Shown: one piece after another, positions 1 through 5,700 of the stretch
Layout: each line of letters starts with the position of its first letter
How positions within the stretch are numbered: the stretch's first letter is position 1
From: Gammaproteobacteria bacterium
GTDB lineage: Bacteria; Pseudomonadota; Gammaproteobacteria; Pseudomonadales; Pseudomonadaceae
Direction of reading: 5' to 3'
Length of the DNA stretch: 8,942 bases
Assembly: GCA_012735335.1 (NCBI GenBank)
Contig: JAAYHO010000268.1
Span: forward strand, 1-8,942
Notes under the pieces: model-generated
What the model was told of the DNA's origin: nothing
The model's database searches: none
The model's input: only the letters and a program-made list of their open reading frames with translations
Program-made: the position numbers and the translations under genes

Positions 1-9
1 CGTGCGCAT
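1..9 (-). CDS. Possible start of a leftward gene, perhaps proS (prolyl-tRNA synthetase), partial
   Basis: On the minus strand the window edge holds ATG CGC ACG (Met-Arg-Thr). Pseudomonas ProS proteins, as I recall them, begin Met-Arg-Thr-Ser-Gln, and proS lies close to oprD in P. aeruginosa, so a leftward proS is a reasonable guess. An AGGA sequence lies 12 bases before the ATG, rather far for a ribosome binding site, and a TACAAT box is placed sensibly for a short leader. Three codons cannot identify a gene. The identity is inferred from position and could easily be wrong. Confidence 0.33.
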
Positions 10-53
10 GGCTGGATGGTGTCCTGCTGAGAGAAGATCGGAAAATAGCGTCT

Positions 54-59
54 ATTGTA
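54..59 (-). promoter_or_regulatory. Possible -10 box for the leftward gene at the window edge
   Basis: The minus strand reads TACAAT, five of six matches to the sigma-70 -10 consensus. It would give a leader of about 38 bases before the ATG at base 9. No convincing -35 box is seen 16 to 18 bases upstream. It lies beyond the porin terminator, which fits a separate transcription unit. Confidence 0.28.
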
Positions 60-112
60 CGTTCGCGCCCTATGGACGTATAGCCTGTCAGCCGGCCTGG
101 GTGCCCGTGGGT

Positions 113-148
113 GCAGAAACGAAGAACCCGGCCGGAGCCGGGTTCTTC
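113..148 (-). terminator. Intrinsic terminator of the OprD-family porin gene
   Basis: GAAGAACCCGGC (121-132) and its exact complement GCCGGGTTCTTC (137-148) form a perfect 12-bp stem with a 4-base loop, starting 21 bases after the porin stop codon. In the leftward direction the stem ends in TTCTTC and is followed by GTTTCTGC, a broken but usable U-rich tail. This is a typical Pseudomonas rho-independent terminator and separates the porin gene from whatever lies to the left. Confidence 0.85.
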
Positions 149-169
149 GAGGTTACAGCAGGGTAGCGC

Positions 170-1420
170 TCAGAGCAGGGTCCAGGTGTAGGAGGCGATC
201 AGACGGTTTTCGTCGATGTCCCCGCCGAAGACAGCGTCCTGACGCACTGTTGCGTTGCGCCAGACCAGGTCCAGCCCTTCCAGCGCTCCGCTCTGCACGG
301 TGTAACGAATGTCGGTGTCCCGTTCCCAGCGGGTGTCACTGTTGGCACCTTCCCAATCGGTATCAATGTTGCTGCCGCGTACATAGCGGGTCATGAAGCT
401 CAGCCCCGGGATGCCCATGCCCTCGAAGTTGTAGTCATAGCGGGCCTGCCAGGAACGCTCGTCCTTGGCGTTGAAGTCAATCACCTGGACCGAGTTGGCC
501 ACATAGATGGCGTTGTCGGCGTACTCAAAGCCGGAGTCGCCGCCCATGCGCTGGTAGGCGACGGTGAAGTCGTGGAAGCCGGCACCCAGGGTGAAGGCCA
601 GCGAGGTGGCCTTGTTACCGAATTCCTCGCCCACCGGGCTGTCGTCGGAGGTATGGTAGTGGGCCAGATCGGTGGTCAGGTTCAGGCCATTGCCCAGCTC
701 GGCGGTATGGGTGATACCGGCGAAGTGGCGCTTCCACAGGTCTTCGGCCTTGGAGGTATACAGCGAGGCGCTGAGGTTGTCATTGAACTCATAGGTACCA
801 CCGAGGTAGTCGACCTTCTGGTCCTCGTCAGCCACGAAAGCACCTTCGCGCTGGGAGGAGTAGGCCATCTCACCGCGGTCGGTCATGCGACCGGCTTCCA
901 GCAGCAATCCGTCGATCGAGGTGTTGGTGATGCTGTAACCGAAGTAGTGGTTGGGCAGCAGGCGGGAGTCTTCGTAGGCGATGACCGGGTTTTCCGGCAG
1001 GTGGTAGCCGTAGCGCAGTACGGTGTCACCACCGAAGTTGGCTTTCACTGCACCGCGAATCTCGGAGTATTCGTTCGGTACGGAACCGTCATTGTCCACC
1101 GGCAGCAGCCCTGTGCCGGCACGGCCGCGGCCGCTGTCGAGTTTGATGCCTGCCAGGGCCAGCACATCGGCGCCCAGGCCTACCGGGCCTTCGGTGTAGC
1201 CGGACTGGAAGTGCAGTGCGAAACCGGTGGCGGTTTCCTCGCGCTTGCTCTGCCCAACGTTGTCACGGAAATCACGGTTGAAATACATGGTGCGGCTACT
1301 CAGGGTTGCGGACGCACCCTCAACGAAGCCTTCCTCCTGAGCAACAGCTTGAGTAGCAATCAGGCTGTTGCCCAGTGCTACTGCCAGTGCAACAGAACTC
1401 CATTTAATGGTATTTCTCAT
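170..1420 (-). CDS. OprD-family outer membrane porin
   Basis: The 416-residue product is a substrate-specific outer-membrane channel of the OprD (Occ) family, which forms 18-stranded monomeric barrels for uptake of amino acids, peptides or carboxylates. A signal peptide is clear: basic start (MRNTIK), hydrophobic core to about residue 22 and a probable cut after Ala-Val-Ala at residue 27. The mature protein is rich in alternating aromatic and polar strands. Family landmarks include FNRDFRD near 47-53, NLSASLY at 215-221, VANSVQ at 307-312, SWQARYDYNF at 323-332 and a C-terminal strand ending NRLIASYTWTLL. AAGGAG seven bases before the ATG supports the start. Synteny with P. aeruginosa PA0958 suggests the positional counterpart of oprD (basic amino acid and carbapenem entry). 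The family has many paralogues, however, and substrate cannot be read from sequence alone, so I give no symbol. It is monocistronic, with a terminator just downstream. Confidence 0.93.
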   Translation of the reverse strand: MRNTIKWSSVALAVALGNSLIATQAVAQEEGFVEGASATLSSRTMYFNRDFRDNVGQSKREETATGFALHFQSGYTEGPVGLGADVLALAGIKLDSGRGRAGTGLLPVDNDGSVPNEYSEIRGAVKANFGGDTVLRYGYHLPENPVIAYEDSRLLPNHYFGYSITNTSIDGLLLEAGRMTDRGEMAYSSQREGAFVADEDQKVDYLGGTYEFNDNLSASLYTSKAEDLWKRHFAGITHTAELGNGLNLTTDLAHYHTSDDSPVGEEFGNKATSLAFTLGAGFHDFTVAYQRMGGDSGFEYADNAIYVANSVQVIDFNAKDERSWQARYDYNFEGMGIPGLSFMTRYVRGSNIDTDWEGANSDTRWERDTDIRYTVQSGALEGLDLVWRNATVRQDAVFGGDIDENRLIASYTWTLL

Positions 1421-1524
1421 CAGTGTGCTCCTTCAGTAAAAATATGCTTTGGTTGGTTGCTCTTTAGCAGTTTCCCAACTCTTGTCGCTTGAGAGTAAAG
1501 CATCAATCCTGCTGTTGCGAAAGA

Positions 1525-1562
1525 GATCCTGAGCACAAGTTGTTGTGCATTAAAACAGGATC
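1525..1562. promoter_or_regulatory. Nested inverted repeats in the porin/HIT divergent spacer
   Basis: GATCCTG (1525-1531) pairs with CAGGATC (1556-1562). Inside it GCACAA (1533-1538) pairs with TTGTGC (1543-1548) around GTTG. The two dyads are not concentric, with one unpaired base on the left and seven on the right. They could form a bulged stem-loop in a long porin leader RNA, or be an operator in the divergent promoter region. I do not recognise the binding motif. Confidence 0.4.
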
Positions 1563-1572
1563 ATTGAGCAGG

Positions 1573-1584
1573 CGGGTATATTAT
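1573..1584 (+). promoter_or_regulatory. Possible -10 region for HIT-slyX transcription
   Basis: CGGGTATATTAT contains TATATT and TATTAT, both near the sigma-70 -10 consensus. The identical 12-mer occurs upstream of aspS at 3690-3701, also pointing rightward toward a gene. No clear -35 is present at 16 to 18 bases. If used, it would leave a leader of roughly 95 bases before the HIT gene. On the other strand the adjoining sequence reads AAGAAGAATAATA, discussed in the findings. Confidence 0.35.
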
Positions 1585-1631
1585 TCTTCTTGGCGTAGCA
1601 TAGCGCACCTGGAAAAAGGGTTTCTTGATAT

Positions 1632-1643
1632 ACATCATGATGT
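1632..1643. promoter_or_regulatory. 12-bp perfect palindrome upstream of the HIT gene
   Basis: ACATCATGATGT is its own reverse complement and ends 43 bases before the HIT start codon. A TATAGA box (1655-1660) follows at a distance that would put the palindrome over a -35 position. That is a common arrangement for a regulator site, but no known operator family is recognised, so the role is open. Confidence 0.3.
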
Positions 1644-1686
1644 CATTTTGCTTTTATAGATCATTCTCATACGACAGGAATCAATC

Positions 1687-2118
1687 ATGTTTTCACTTCA
1701 CCCACAACTAGCCGATGACTGTGTTGTTATTGGTCAATTTGAATTGTCGACACTGCTCGTGATGAATGACCGACAGTTTCCCTGGTTTATTCTGGTGCCG
1801 CAGCGCGAAGATGTCAGTGAGATATTCCAGCTGGACAAGGGTGATCGGGAGCAATTGCTGAAGGAGTCATGCTGGTTGGCCGAGGCACTCAAGGATGCTT
1901 TTGCTGCGCACAAGATCAATGTGGCGGCACTGGGTAACATGGTCAGCCAGTTGCACATCCATCATATTGCCCGTTATCGGGATGATCCGGCCTGGCCTGC
2001 GCCGGTGTGGGGTAAACTGGCTGCCGTACCCTATACCGGGGATCAGTTGGATGAGCGGGTGGCGCGGCTGAAAACGGTGCTGAGCGCCGACCTGACCTAT
2101 GCGGAGCGGTTTCAGTGA
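1687..2118 (+). CDS. HIT-family (histidine triad) nucleotide hydrolase-like protein
   Basis: The 143-residue protein belongs to the HIT superfamily, small cytoplasmic enzymes that hydrolyse or transfer nucleotidyl groups (dinucleoside polyphosphates, nucleoside phosphoramidates). FPWFILVPQR (31-40) matches the second strand region, NVAALGN (78-84) the substrate-binding segment, and QLHIHHIAR (88-96) the histidine motif, with His90, His92 and His93. The third histidine of the classical H-x-H-x-H is Ile94 here, with histidine one position earlier. As I remember them, Pseudomonas relatives share this pattern, so it probably marks a subfamily rather than a defect. AGGAA six bases before the ATG supports the start. 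The stop codon overlaps the slyX start, so the two are translationally coupled. It is the positional counterpart of PA0959. The substrate is unknown. Confidence 0.88.
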   Translation: MFSLHPQLADDCVVIGQFELSTLLVMNDRQFPWFILVPQREDVSEIFQLDKGDREQLLKESCWLAEALKDAFAAHKINVAALGNMVSQLHIHHIARYRDDPAWPAPVWGKLAAVPYTGDQLDERVARLKTVLSADLTYAERFQ

Positions 2119-2333
2119 TGAGTGATGATCTGACAGTACGGCTGGATGAACTGGAGACGCGTCTGGCGTTTCAGGACGATACTATCGAAGCCTTGAATGA
2201 AGTGGTCAGTCGCCAGGAACTGGCATTGGAGAAGTTGCAGCGAGCAGTGGAGTTGCTGGCCCGGCGTCAGGCCGATCTGGCCGCCTCCATGCCGGGTGAA
2301 GCGGAGGCTGATCAGCCTCCGCCGCACTACTGA
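2118..2333 (+). CDS. slyX: SlyX family protein
   Basis: SlyX is a small cytoplasmic protein of unknown biochemical role, widespread in gammaproteobacteria and named from its place next to slyD in E. coli. The 71-residue product matches the family in length and design. A heptad-patterned, coiled-coil-like helix (about residues 5-50, with the conserved RLAFQDDTIEALN segment) is followed by a short acidic linker and the conserved C-terminal PPPHY. I prefer ATG at 2118, which overlaps the HIT stop as TGATG and implies coupled translation. GTG at 2115 would add one residue. GGAG at 2103-2106 lies 11 bases before the ATG. A 22-bp perfect palindrome lies inside its last codons. The next gene converges on it after only seven bases. 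Confidence 0.9.
   Translation: MSDDLTVRLDELETRLAFQDDTIEALNEVVSRQELALEKLQRAVELLARRQADLAASMPGEAEADQPPPHY
2301..2322. repeat. 22-bp perfect palindrome at the 3' end of slyX
   Basis: GCGGAGGCTGA (2301-2311) is followed directly by its exact reverse complement, centred on TGATCA. It can form a stable GC-rich hairpin on either strand. It lies nine bases before the slyX stop and 18 bases before the stop codon of the convergent gene, so it is placed to act on both transcripts. No T-run follows on either side, so it is not a standard intrinsic terminator. Confidence 0.6.
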
Positions 2334-2340
2334 GACTCTG

Positions 2341-2931
2341 TCAGTCCAGCGGCTGAACGTCTTCGGCCTGCAAACCCTTCTCGCGGCGGGCGACGACAAA
2401 TTCGACCCGCTGACCCTCTTCCAGCACCCGATGGCCTTCACCGCGAATGGCGCGGAAGTGGACAAAGACATCCTCACCCTGGTCGCGGGAGATGAAGCCA
2501 AAGCCCTTGCTGGTATTGAACCACTTCACGGTGCCGCTTTCGCGAGGGCCTTCGCTGGCAGTGCTCCGGCGGCGGGGCGCTGGCAACATGGCAGTCAGTG
2601 ACAGTACCGCGGTCAGGCACACCCCGGCAATACCGATGCCGATGGCCCAGGGTTGCCAGGCGGCGGCTGCGGGAATGAACAGCACGGCCAGTGTCAGCAG
2701 GGCTGCGATCAGGATCAGCAGCGAACCGATGAGCGCTAGGCCTGCACGCTTGCCGGCGGCAATGCTGAACTGCTGGATGTTGACGAGGCCGAGCAGAGTG
2801 GCGGCGAGGGCCGCAGCCAGATCGGTCGGGCTGGTGGAGTTGGACAATGGGGTGCTGGCATACAAACCGCAGAACAGCGCAGCGAGCCCCACGAGCAAGT
2901 GAAGAAAACGGAAATTATTCAAGGTGTTCAT
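2341..2931 (-). CDS. Membrane protein with C-terminal cold-shock domain
   Basis: The 196-residue protein joins a four-helix membrane region to a cold-shock (OB-fold) nucleic-acid-binding domain. Hydrophobic segments lie near residues 9-25, 37-55, 63-87 and 94-116. The basic stretch PAPRRR (117-122) after the last helix, and Lys61-Arg62 between helices two and three, predict both termini in the cytoplasm. The cold-shock domain covers about 132-196, with SGTVKWFN at 132-139, RNP1-like KGFGFI at 142-147 and RNP2-like VFVHF at 155-159, so the RNA-binding surface looks intact. It is the positional counterpart of PA0961, annotated as a probable cold-shock protein. A membrane-tethered RNA or ssDNA chaperone is an inference; no partner is visible. 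The start is uncertain. AGG directly abuts this ATG, leaving no room for a ribosome binding site, while TTG at codon 4 has AGGA eight bases before it. Confidence 0.85.
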   Translation of the reverse strand: MNTLNNFRFLHLLVGLAALFCGLYASTPLSNSTSPTDLAAALAATLLGLVNIQQFSIAAGKRAGLALIGSLLILIAALLTLAVLFIPAAAAWQPWAIGIGIAGVCLTAVLSLTAMLPAPRRRSTASEGPRESGTVKWFNTSKGFGFISRDQGEDVFVHFRAIRGEGHRVLEEGQRVEFVVARREKGLQAEDVQPLD

Positions 2932-2940
2932 CCTGTTGTG

Positions 2941-2971
2941 ACTATAAGCAGATGGTGTTCCGGCTGTACAA
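2941..2971 (-). promoter_or_regulatory. Possible promoter of the membrane cold-shock gene
   Basis: On the minus strand TTGTAC (2966-2971) and TATAGT (2941-2946) resemble -35 and -10 boxes, but the spacing of 19 is long. Transcription would begin about two to four bases before the ATG at 2931, implying a leaderless or nearly leaderless message. That agrees with the missing ribosome binding site. Confidence 0.35.
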
Positions 2972-3038
2972 GTGTCGTGGCCGGGTGCGCACTCTAACCT
3001 GAAACGGTGCGGGTCACAAAGCGGATGGTGGGGAGGGT

Positions 3039-3063
3039 GGGGCAGGCGTAGAGTGCCTGCCCC
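3039..3063 (-). terminator. Probable terminator hairpin of dps
   Basis: GGGGCAGGC (3039-3047) and GCCTGCCCC (3055-3063) form a perfect 9-bp GC stem with a 7-base loop, beginning eight bases after the dps stop. The leftward tail is C-rich (ACCCTCCCC) rather than U-rich, so termination may be incomplete or need Rho. It separates dps from the leftward membrane cold-shock gene. Confidence 0.6.
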
Positions 3064-3071
3064 GGATGGAG

Positions 3072-3542
3072 TTACTTCTCCAGCAGGCTGCGCAGCATCC
3101 AGGCGGTTTTCTCGTGCTCCTGCATGCGCTGGGTCAGCAGGTCGGCACTGGGCTCGTCGCTGGCCTTGTCGCACGCCGGGAAGGCTTCGCGGGCAGTGCG
3201 GGCACAGGTCTCGTGGGCTTCGACCAGCAGGCGGATCATGTCGGTGGCCGCCGGCACGCCTTCCTCTGCCTTGATCGAGCTCAGCTCGGCAAACGCCTGG
3301 TAGGTGCCCGGTGCCGGGAAGCCCAGGGTGCGGATGCGTTCGGCGATGTCATCCACTGCCAGTGCCAGTTCGTTGTACTGACCTTCGAACATGGTGTGCA
3401 GGGTCTGGAACATCGGACCTTTCACGTTCCAGTGGAAGTTGTGGGTTTGCAGATACAGGGTATAGGTGTCGGCCAGCAGGTGAGACAGGCCCTTGGCGAT
3501 CGCTTCCCGATCCTTCTGGCTGATACCGATATCAATCTTCAT
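3072..3542 (-). CDS. dps: Dps-family ferritin-like DNA protection protein
   Basis: Dps proteins assemble into 12-subunit shells that oxidise Fe(II) with hydrogen peroxide and store the iron, protecting DNA in stress and stationary phase. The 156-residue product shows the inter-subunit ferroxidase ligands in standard spacing: His37, His49, Glu53, Asp64 and Glu68, each exactly 14 positions below the E. coli residues. [12 protein letters not shown] (34-45) and [15 protein letters not shown] (67-81) are family signatures. GGAG six bases before the ATG supports this start over an upstream in-frame extension. The N-terminus is short and lacks the lysine-rich tail of E. coli Dps, so DNA binding may be weak or absent. 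A sigma-70-like promoter lies about 30 bases upstream, next to a possible OxyR site. It is monocistronic and divergent from aspS; the counterpart is PA0962. Confidence 0.95.
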   Translation of the reverse strand: MKIDIGISQKDREAIAKGLSHLLADTYTLYLQTHNFHWNVKGPMFQTLHTMFEGQYNELALAVDDIAERIRTLGFPAPGTYQAFAELSSIKAEEGVPAATDMIRLLVEAHETCARTAREAFPACDKASDEPSADLLTQRMQEHEKTAWMLRSLLEK

Positions 3543-3578
3543 TCTGAGCTCCAGGGTAGCAGTGAAAAATGTCCACCC

Positions 3579-3606
3579 AGTATATGCTGCCATGGCCCGT
3601 GCTCAA
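3579..3606 (-). promoter_or_regulatory. Sigma-70-like promoter of dps
   Basis: The minus strand carries TTGAGC (3601-3606) and TATACT (3579-3584) with a 16-base spacer, four and five matches to consensus. Transcription would start near 3572, giving a leader of about 30 bases with GGAG close to the ATG. It is the best promoter-like sequence in the window by eye. Confidence 0.55.
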
Positions 3607-3643
3607 GCCCTGTTTGCTAATCAATGGCATTGGTGCTGCCTAT
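3607..3643 (-). promoter_or_regulatory. Possible degenerate OxyR site upstream of dps
   Basis: Read leftward, four tetramers sit at the OxyR spacing of 7-7-7: ATAG (3640-3643), CAAT, ATTA and GGGC (3607-3610), against the pattern ATAG, CTAT, ATAG, CTAT. Matches are 4, 3, 2 and 0 of 4 on strict position counting, so only the first pair is good. The site abuts the -35 box, where OxyR usually binds to activate. dps is a known OxyR target in several bacteria, which favours but does not prove the call. Confidence 0.25.
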
Positions 3644-3689
3644 GACAACTGGCCCTGTGTCGGCAATGCTCGCCTGGAGCGGGTCACAT

Positions 3690-3701
3690 CGGGTATATTA
3701 T
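3690..3701 (+). promoter_or_regulatory. Possible -10 region of aspS
   Basis: CGGGTATATTAT offers TATATT or TATTAT as a -10 box and repeats exactly the 12-mer found upstream of the HIT gene. Transcription would start near 3707, about 70 bases before the aspS ATG. A good -35 is not visible. Confidence 0.42.
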
Positions 3702-3777
3702 GGCGCCTTTATCCAACCGCGCTGCCGGGCCTTCAGGTCGAATGCAGCCGCTCTGTCAACAACAGGATTTCACACTC

Positions 3778-5553
3778 ATGATGCGTACCCACTATTGCGG
3801 CCAGTTGAACGAAACACTGGCAGACCAGGAAGTGACACTCTGCGGCTGGGTTCATCGTCGCCGCGACCATGGTGGGGTGATTTTCCTTGATATCCGTGAT
3901 CGTGAAGGTCTGGCCCAGGTCGTCTTTGATCCGGATCGCGAAGATACCTTTGCCCTGGCCGACCGTGTGCGCAGTGAGTATGTGGTCAAGGTGCGCGGCA
4001 AGGTACGCCCGCGTCCGGCTGGTGCGGTCAACCCGAACATGGCCTCCGGTGCCATCGAGGTGCTGGGTTACGATCTGGAAGTGCTGAACCAGGCCGAGAC
4101 CCCGCCGTTCCCGCTGGACGAATATTCCGATGTGGGCGAGGAAACCCGCCTGCGTTTCCGCTTCATCGACCTGCGTCGCCCGGAAATGGCCGCCAAGCTG
4201 AAGCTGCGCTCGCGCATCACCAGCAGCATTCGCCGCTACCTGGACGACAACGGCTTCCTCGATGTGGAAACCCCGATCCTGACCCGCGCCACCCCCGAGG
4301 GTGCCCGCGACTACCTGGTGCCCAGCCGCACCCATCCCGGCAGCTTCTTTGCCCTGCCGCAGTCACCGCAGCTGTTCAAGCAACTGTTGATGGTGTCCGG
4401 CTTCGACCGCTACTACCAGATTGCCAAGTGCTTCCGTGACGAAGACCTGCGTGCCGACCGCCAGCCGGAATTCACCCAGATCGATATCGAGACCAGCTTC
4501 CTCGATGAAAGCGACATCATGGGCCTGACCGAGGGCATGATCCGCGGTCTGTTCAAGGAAGTGCTGGACGTGGATCTGACCGACTTCCCGCACATGAGCT
4601 GGGACGAGGCCATGCGCCGTTACGGCTCGGACAAGCCCGATCTTCGTAACCCGCTGGAACTGGTTGATGTGGCCGACCAGCTGACCGAGGTCGACTTCAA
4701 GGTGTTCAGCGGCCCGGCCAGCGACCCGAAAGGCCGCGTTGCCGCGCTGCGTGTGCCGGGTGGTGCGTCCATGCCGCGCAAGCAGATCGACGATTACACC
4801 AAGTATGTCAGCATCTACGGTGCCAAGGGTCTGGCCTATATCAAGGTCAACGAGCGGGCCAAGGGTGTTGAAGGTCTGCAGTCGCCGATCGTCAAGTTCA
4901 TCCCCGAGGACAATCTGAACACCATTCTCGACCGCGTGGGTGCGGTGGATGGCGATATCGTGTTCTTCGGCGCGGACAAGGAGAAGATCGTCTCCGAGGC
5001 GCTGGGTGCCCTGCGCATCAAGCTGGGCCACGACCTGGAGCTGCTGACCTGTGAATGGGCACCGCTGTGGGTAGTCGACTTCCCGATGTTCGAGGAAAAC
5101 GACGACGGCAGCCTGACTGCACTGCACCACCCCTTCACGGCACCCAAGTGCAGCCCGGAAGATCTCAAGGGCAATCCGCAGGCGGCTCTGTCCCGCGCCT
5201 ATGACATGGTGCTCAACGGCACCGAGCTGGGTGGCGGTTCCATCCGTATCCACCGCAAGGACATGCAGCAGAGCGTGTTCGATATTCTCGGCATCAGTGC
5301 CGAAGAGCAGCAGGAGAAGTTCGGCTTCCTGCTCGACGCGCTGAAATACGGTGCGCCGCCGCACGGTGGTCTGGCTTTCGGTCTGGACCGTCTGGTAATG
5401 CTGATGACCGGTGCCCAGTCGATCCGAGAAGTGATCGCCTTCCCGAAAACCCAGAGCGCCGCCTGTGTCATGACCCAGGCCCCGGGTGCGGTGGATGCCA
5501 AGGCACTGCGTGAACTGAATATTCGTCTGCGTGAGCAGCCGAAGGTCGAATAA
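3778..5553 (+). CDS. aspS: Aspartyl-tRNA synthetase, probably non-discriminating (Asp/Asn)
   Basis: This class IIb synthetase charges tRNA-Asp with aspartate using ATP. The 591-residue product has an N-terminal OB-fold anticodon-binding domain (about 1-105, with [15 protein letters not shown] at 19-33), then the catalytic core and the bacterial GAD insertion (roughly 285-420). Motif 2 is [10 protein letters not shown] at 219-228, with Arg220, and motif 3 is GLAFGLDR at 531-538, ending in Arg538. Residues His31 and Gly82 are those I recall being implicated in tRNA-Asn recognition by the P. aeruginosa enzyme. It is therefore likely to charge tRNA-Asn too, with GatCAB completing Asn-tRNA synthesis. 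The start at 3778 gives MMRTHYCG, like P. aeruginosa, with AGGA ten bases upstream; ATG 3781 is the alternative. It is divergent from dps, with a repeat-bearing 177-base gap before yebC. Confidence 0.97.
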   Translation: MMRTHYCGQLNETLADQEVTLCGWVHRRRDHGGVIFLDIRDREGLAQVVFDPDREDTFALADRVRSEYVVKVRGKVRPRPAGAVNPNMASGAIEVLGYDLEVLNQAETPPFPLDEYSDVGEETRLRFRFIDLRRPEMAAKLKLRSRITSSIRRYLDDNGFLDVETPILTRATPEGARDYLVPSRTHPGSFFALPQSPQLFKQLLMVSGFDRYYQIAKCFRDEDLRADRQPEFTQIDIETSFLDESDIMGLTEGMIRGLFKEVLDVDLTDFPHMSWDEAMRRYGSDKPDLRNPLELVDVADQLTEVDFKVFSGPASDPKGRVAALRVPGGASMPRKQIDDYTKYVSIYGAKGLAYIKVNERAKGVEGLQSPIVKFIPEDNLNTILDRVGAVDGDIVFFGADKEKIVSEALGALRIKLGHDLELLTCEWAPLWVVDFPMFEENDDGSLTALHHPFTAPKCSPEDLKGNPQAALSRAYDMVLNGTELGGGSIRIHRKDMQQSVFDILGISAEEQQEKFGFLLDALKYGAPPHGGLAFGLDRLVMLMTGAQSIREVIAFPKTQSAACVMTQAPGAVDAKALRELNIRLREQPKVE

Positions 5554-5554
5554 G
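5546..5554 (+). repeat. Direct repeat copy 1 (TCGAATAAG) over the aspS stop
   Basis: TCGAATAAG covers the last codon and stop of aspS and recurs at 5701-5709, flanking a 146-base segment that contains the palindromic repeat. It could be a target-site duplication or chance. Confidence 0.35.
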
Positions 5555-5580
5555 CAACCTCATTCGGCATGCGCCCCTTG

Positions 5581-5665
5581 CCGTCATTGCGAGGAGCGTA
5601 GCGACGCGGCAATCCAGTGCTGGCGGCGGGTACGGAGCCATGGATTGCCACGCTCGCAATGACGG
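5581..5665. repeat. Dispersed palindromic repeat between aspS and yebC
   Basis: The outer arms CCGTCATTGCGAG (5581-5593) and CTCGCAATGACGG (5653-5665) are exact complements, as are inner arms GGCAATCCA (5608-5616) and TGGATTGCC (5641-5649), around a 24-base loop. The left arm has 14 bases between its blocks (GAGCGTAGCGACGC) but the right only ACG, so the right arm is short by 11 bases. The CGTCATTGCGAGGAGCG...GGCAATCC sequence is one I recognise as a short non-coding repeat scattered through many proteobacterial genomes, usually between genes. It may be a MITE-like or REP-like element. Here it may form a large RNA hairpin between aspS and yebC, affecting read-through or message stability. No coding function is supported. 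Confidence 0.82.
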
Positions 5666-5700
5666 TGGAAGGGCGATGGAGCCAGTAGTAAGGCTGACCT

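Noticed and set aside
572..1492. 306-residue ORF antisense to the porin
   Set aside because: The porin has a signal peptide, ribosome binding site and terminator on the other strand. This frame is Gly/Val/Gln-rich without a fold signature.
3543..3593. Longer N-terminus for Dps (start at 3593)
   Set aside because: The extension would read through the promoter and ribosome binding site. The internal ATG has GGAG six bases upstream and matches family length.
3752..3767. LexA-like CTGT...ACAG dyad before aspS
   Set aside because: The spacer is five bases, not the eight of gammaproteobacterial LexA boxes, and the gene is not an SOS gene.
3700..3777. Upstream start for AspRS at 3700
   Set aside because: The 26 extra residues are absent from the family and the codon overlaps the probable -10 box.
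4363..5364. 333-residue ORF antisense to aspS
   Set aside because: It is a shadow of the full-length synthetase with no recognisable domain, and its composition is low-complexity.
5199..5651. 150-residue leftward ORF running from the repeat into aspS
   Set aside because: Its first part is a translation of the palindromic repeat (GLPRRYAPRNDG type), a common false annotation, and the rest is antisense to aspS.
5581..5665. CRISPR-like repeat unit
   Set aside because: There is a single inverted-repeat element with no regularly spaced direct repeats and no cas genes.
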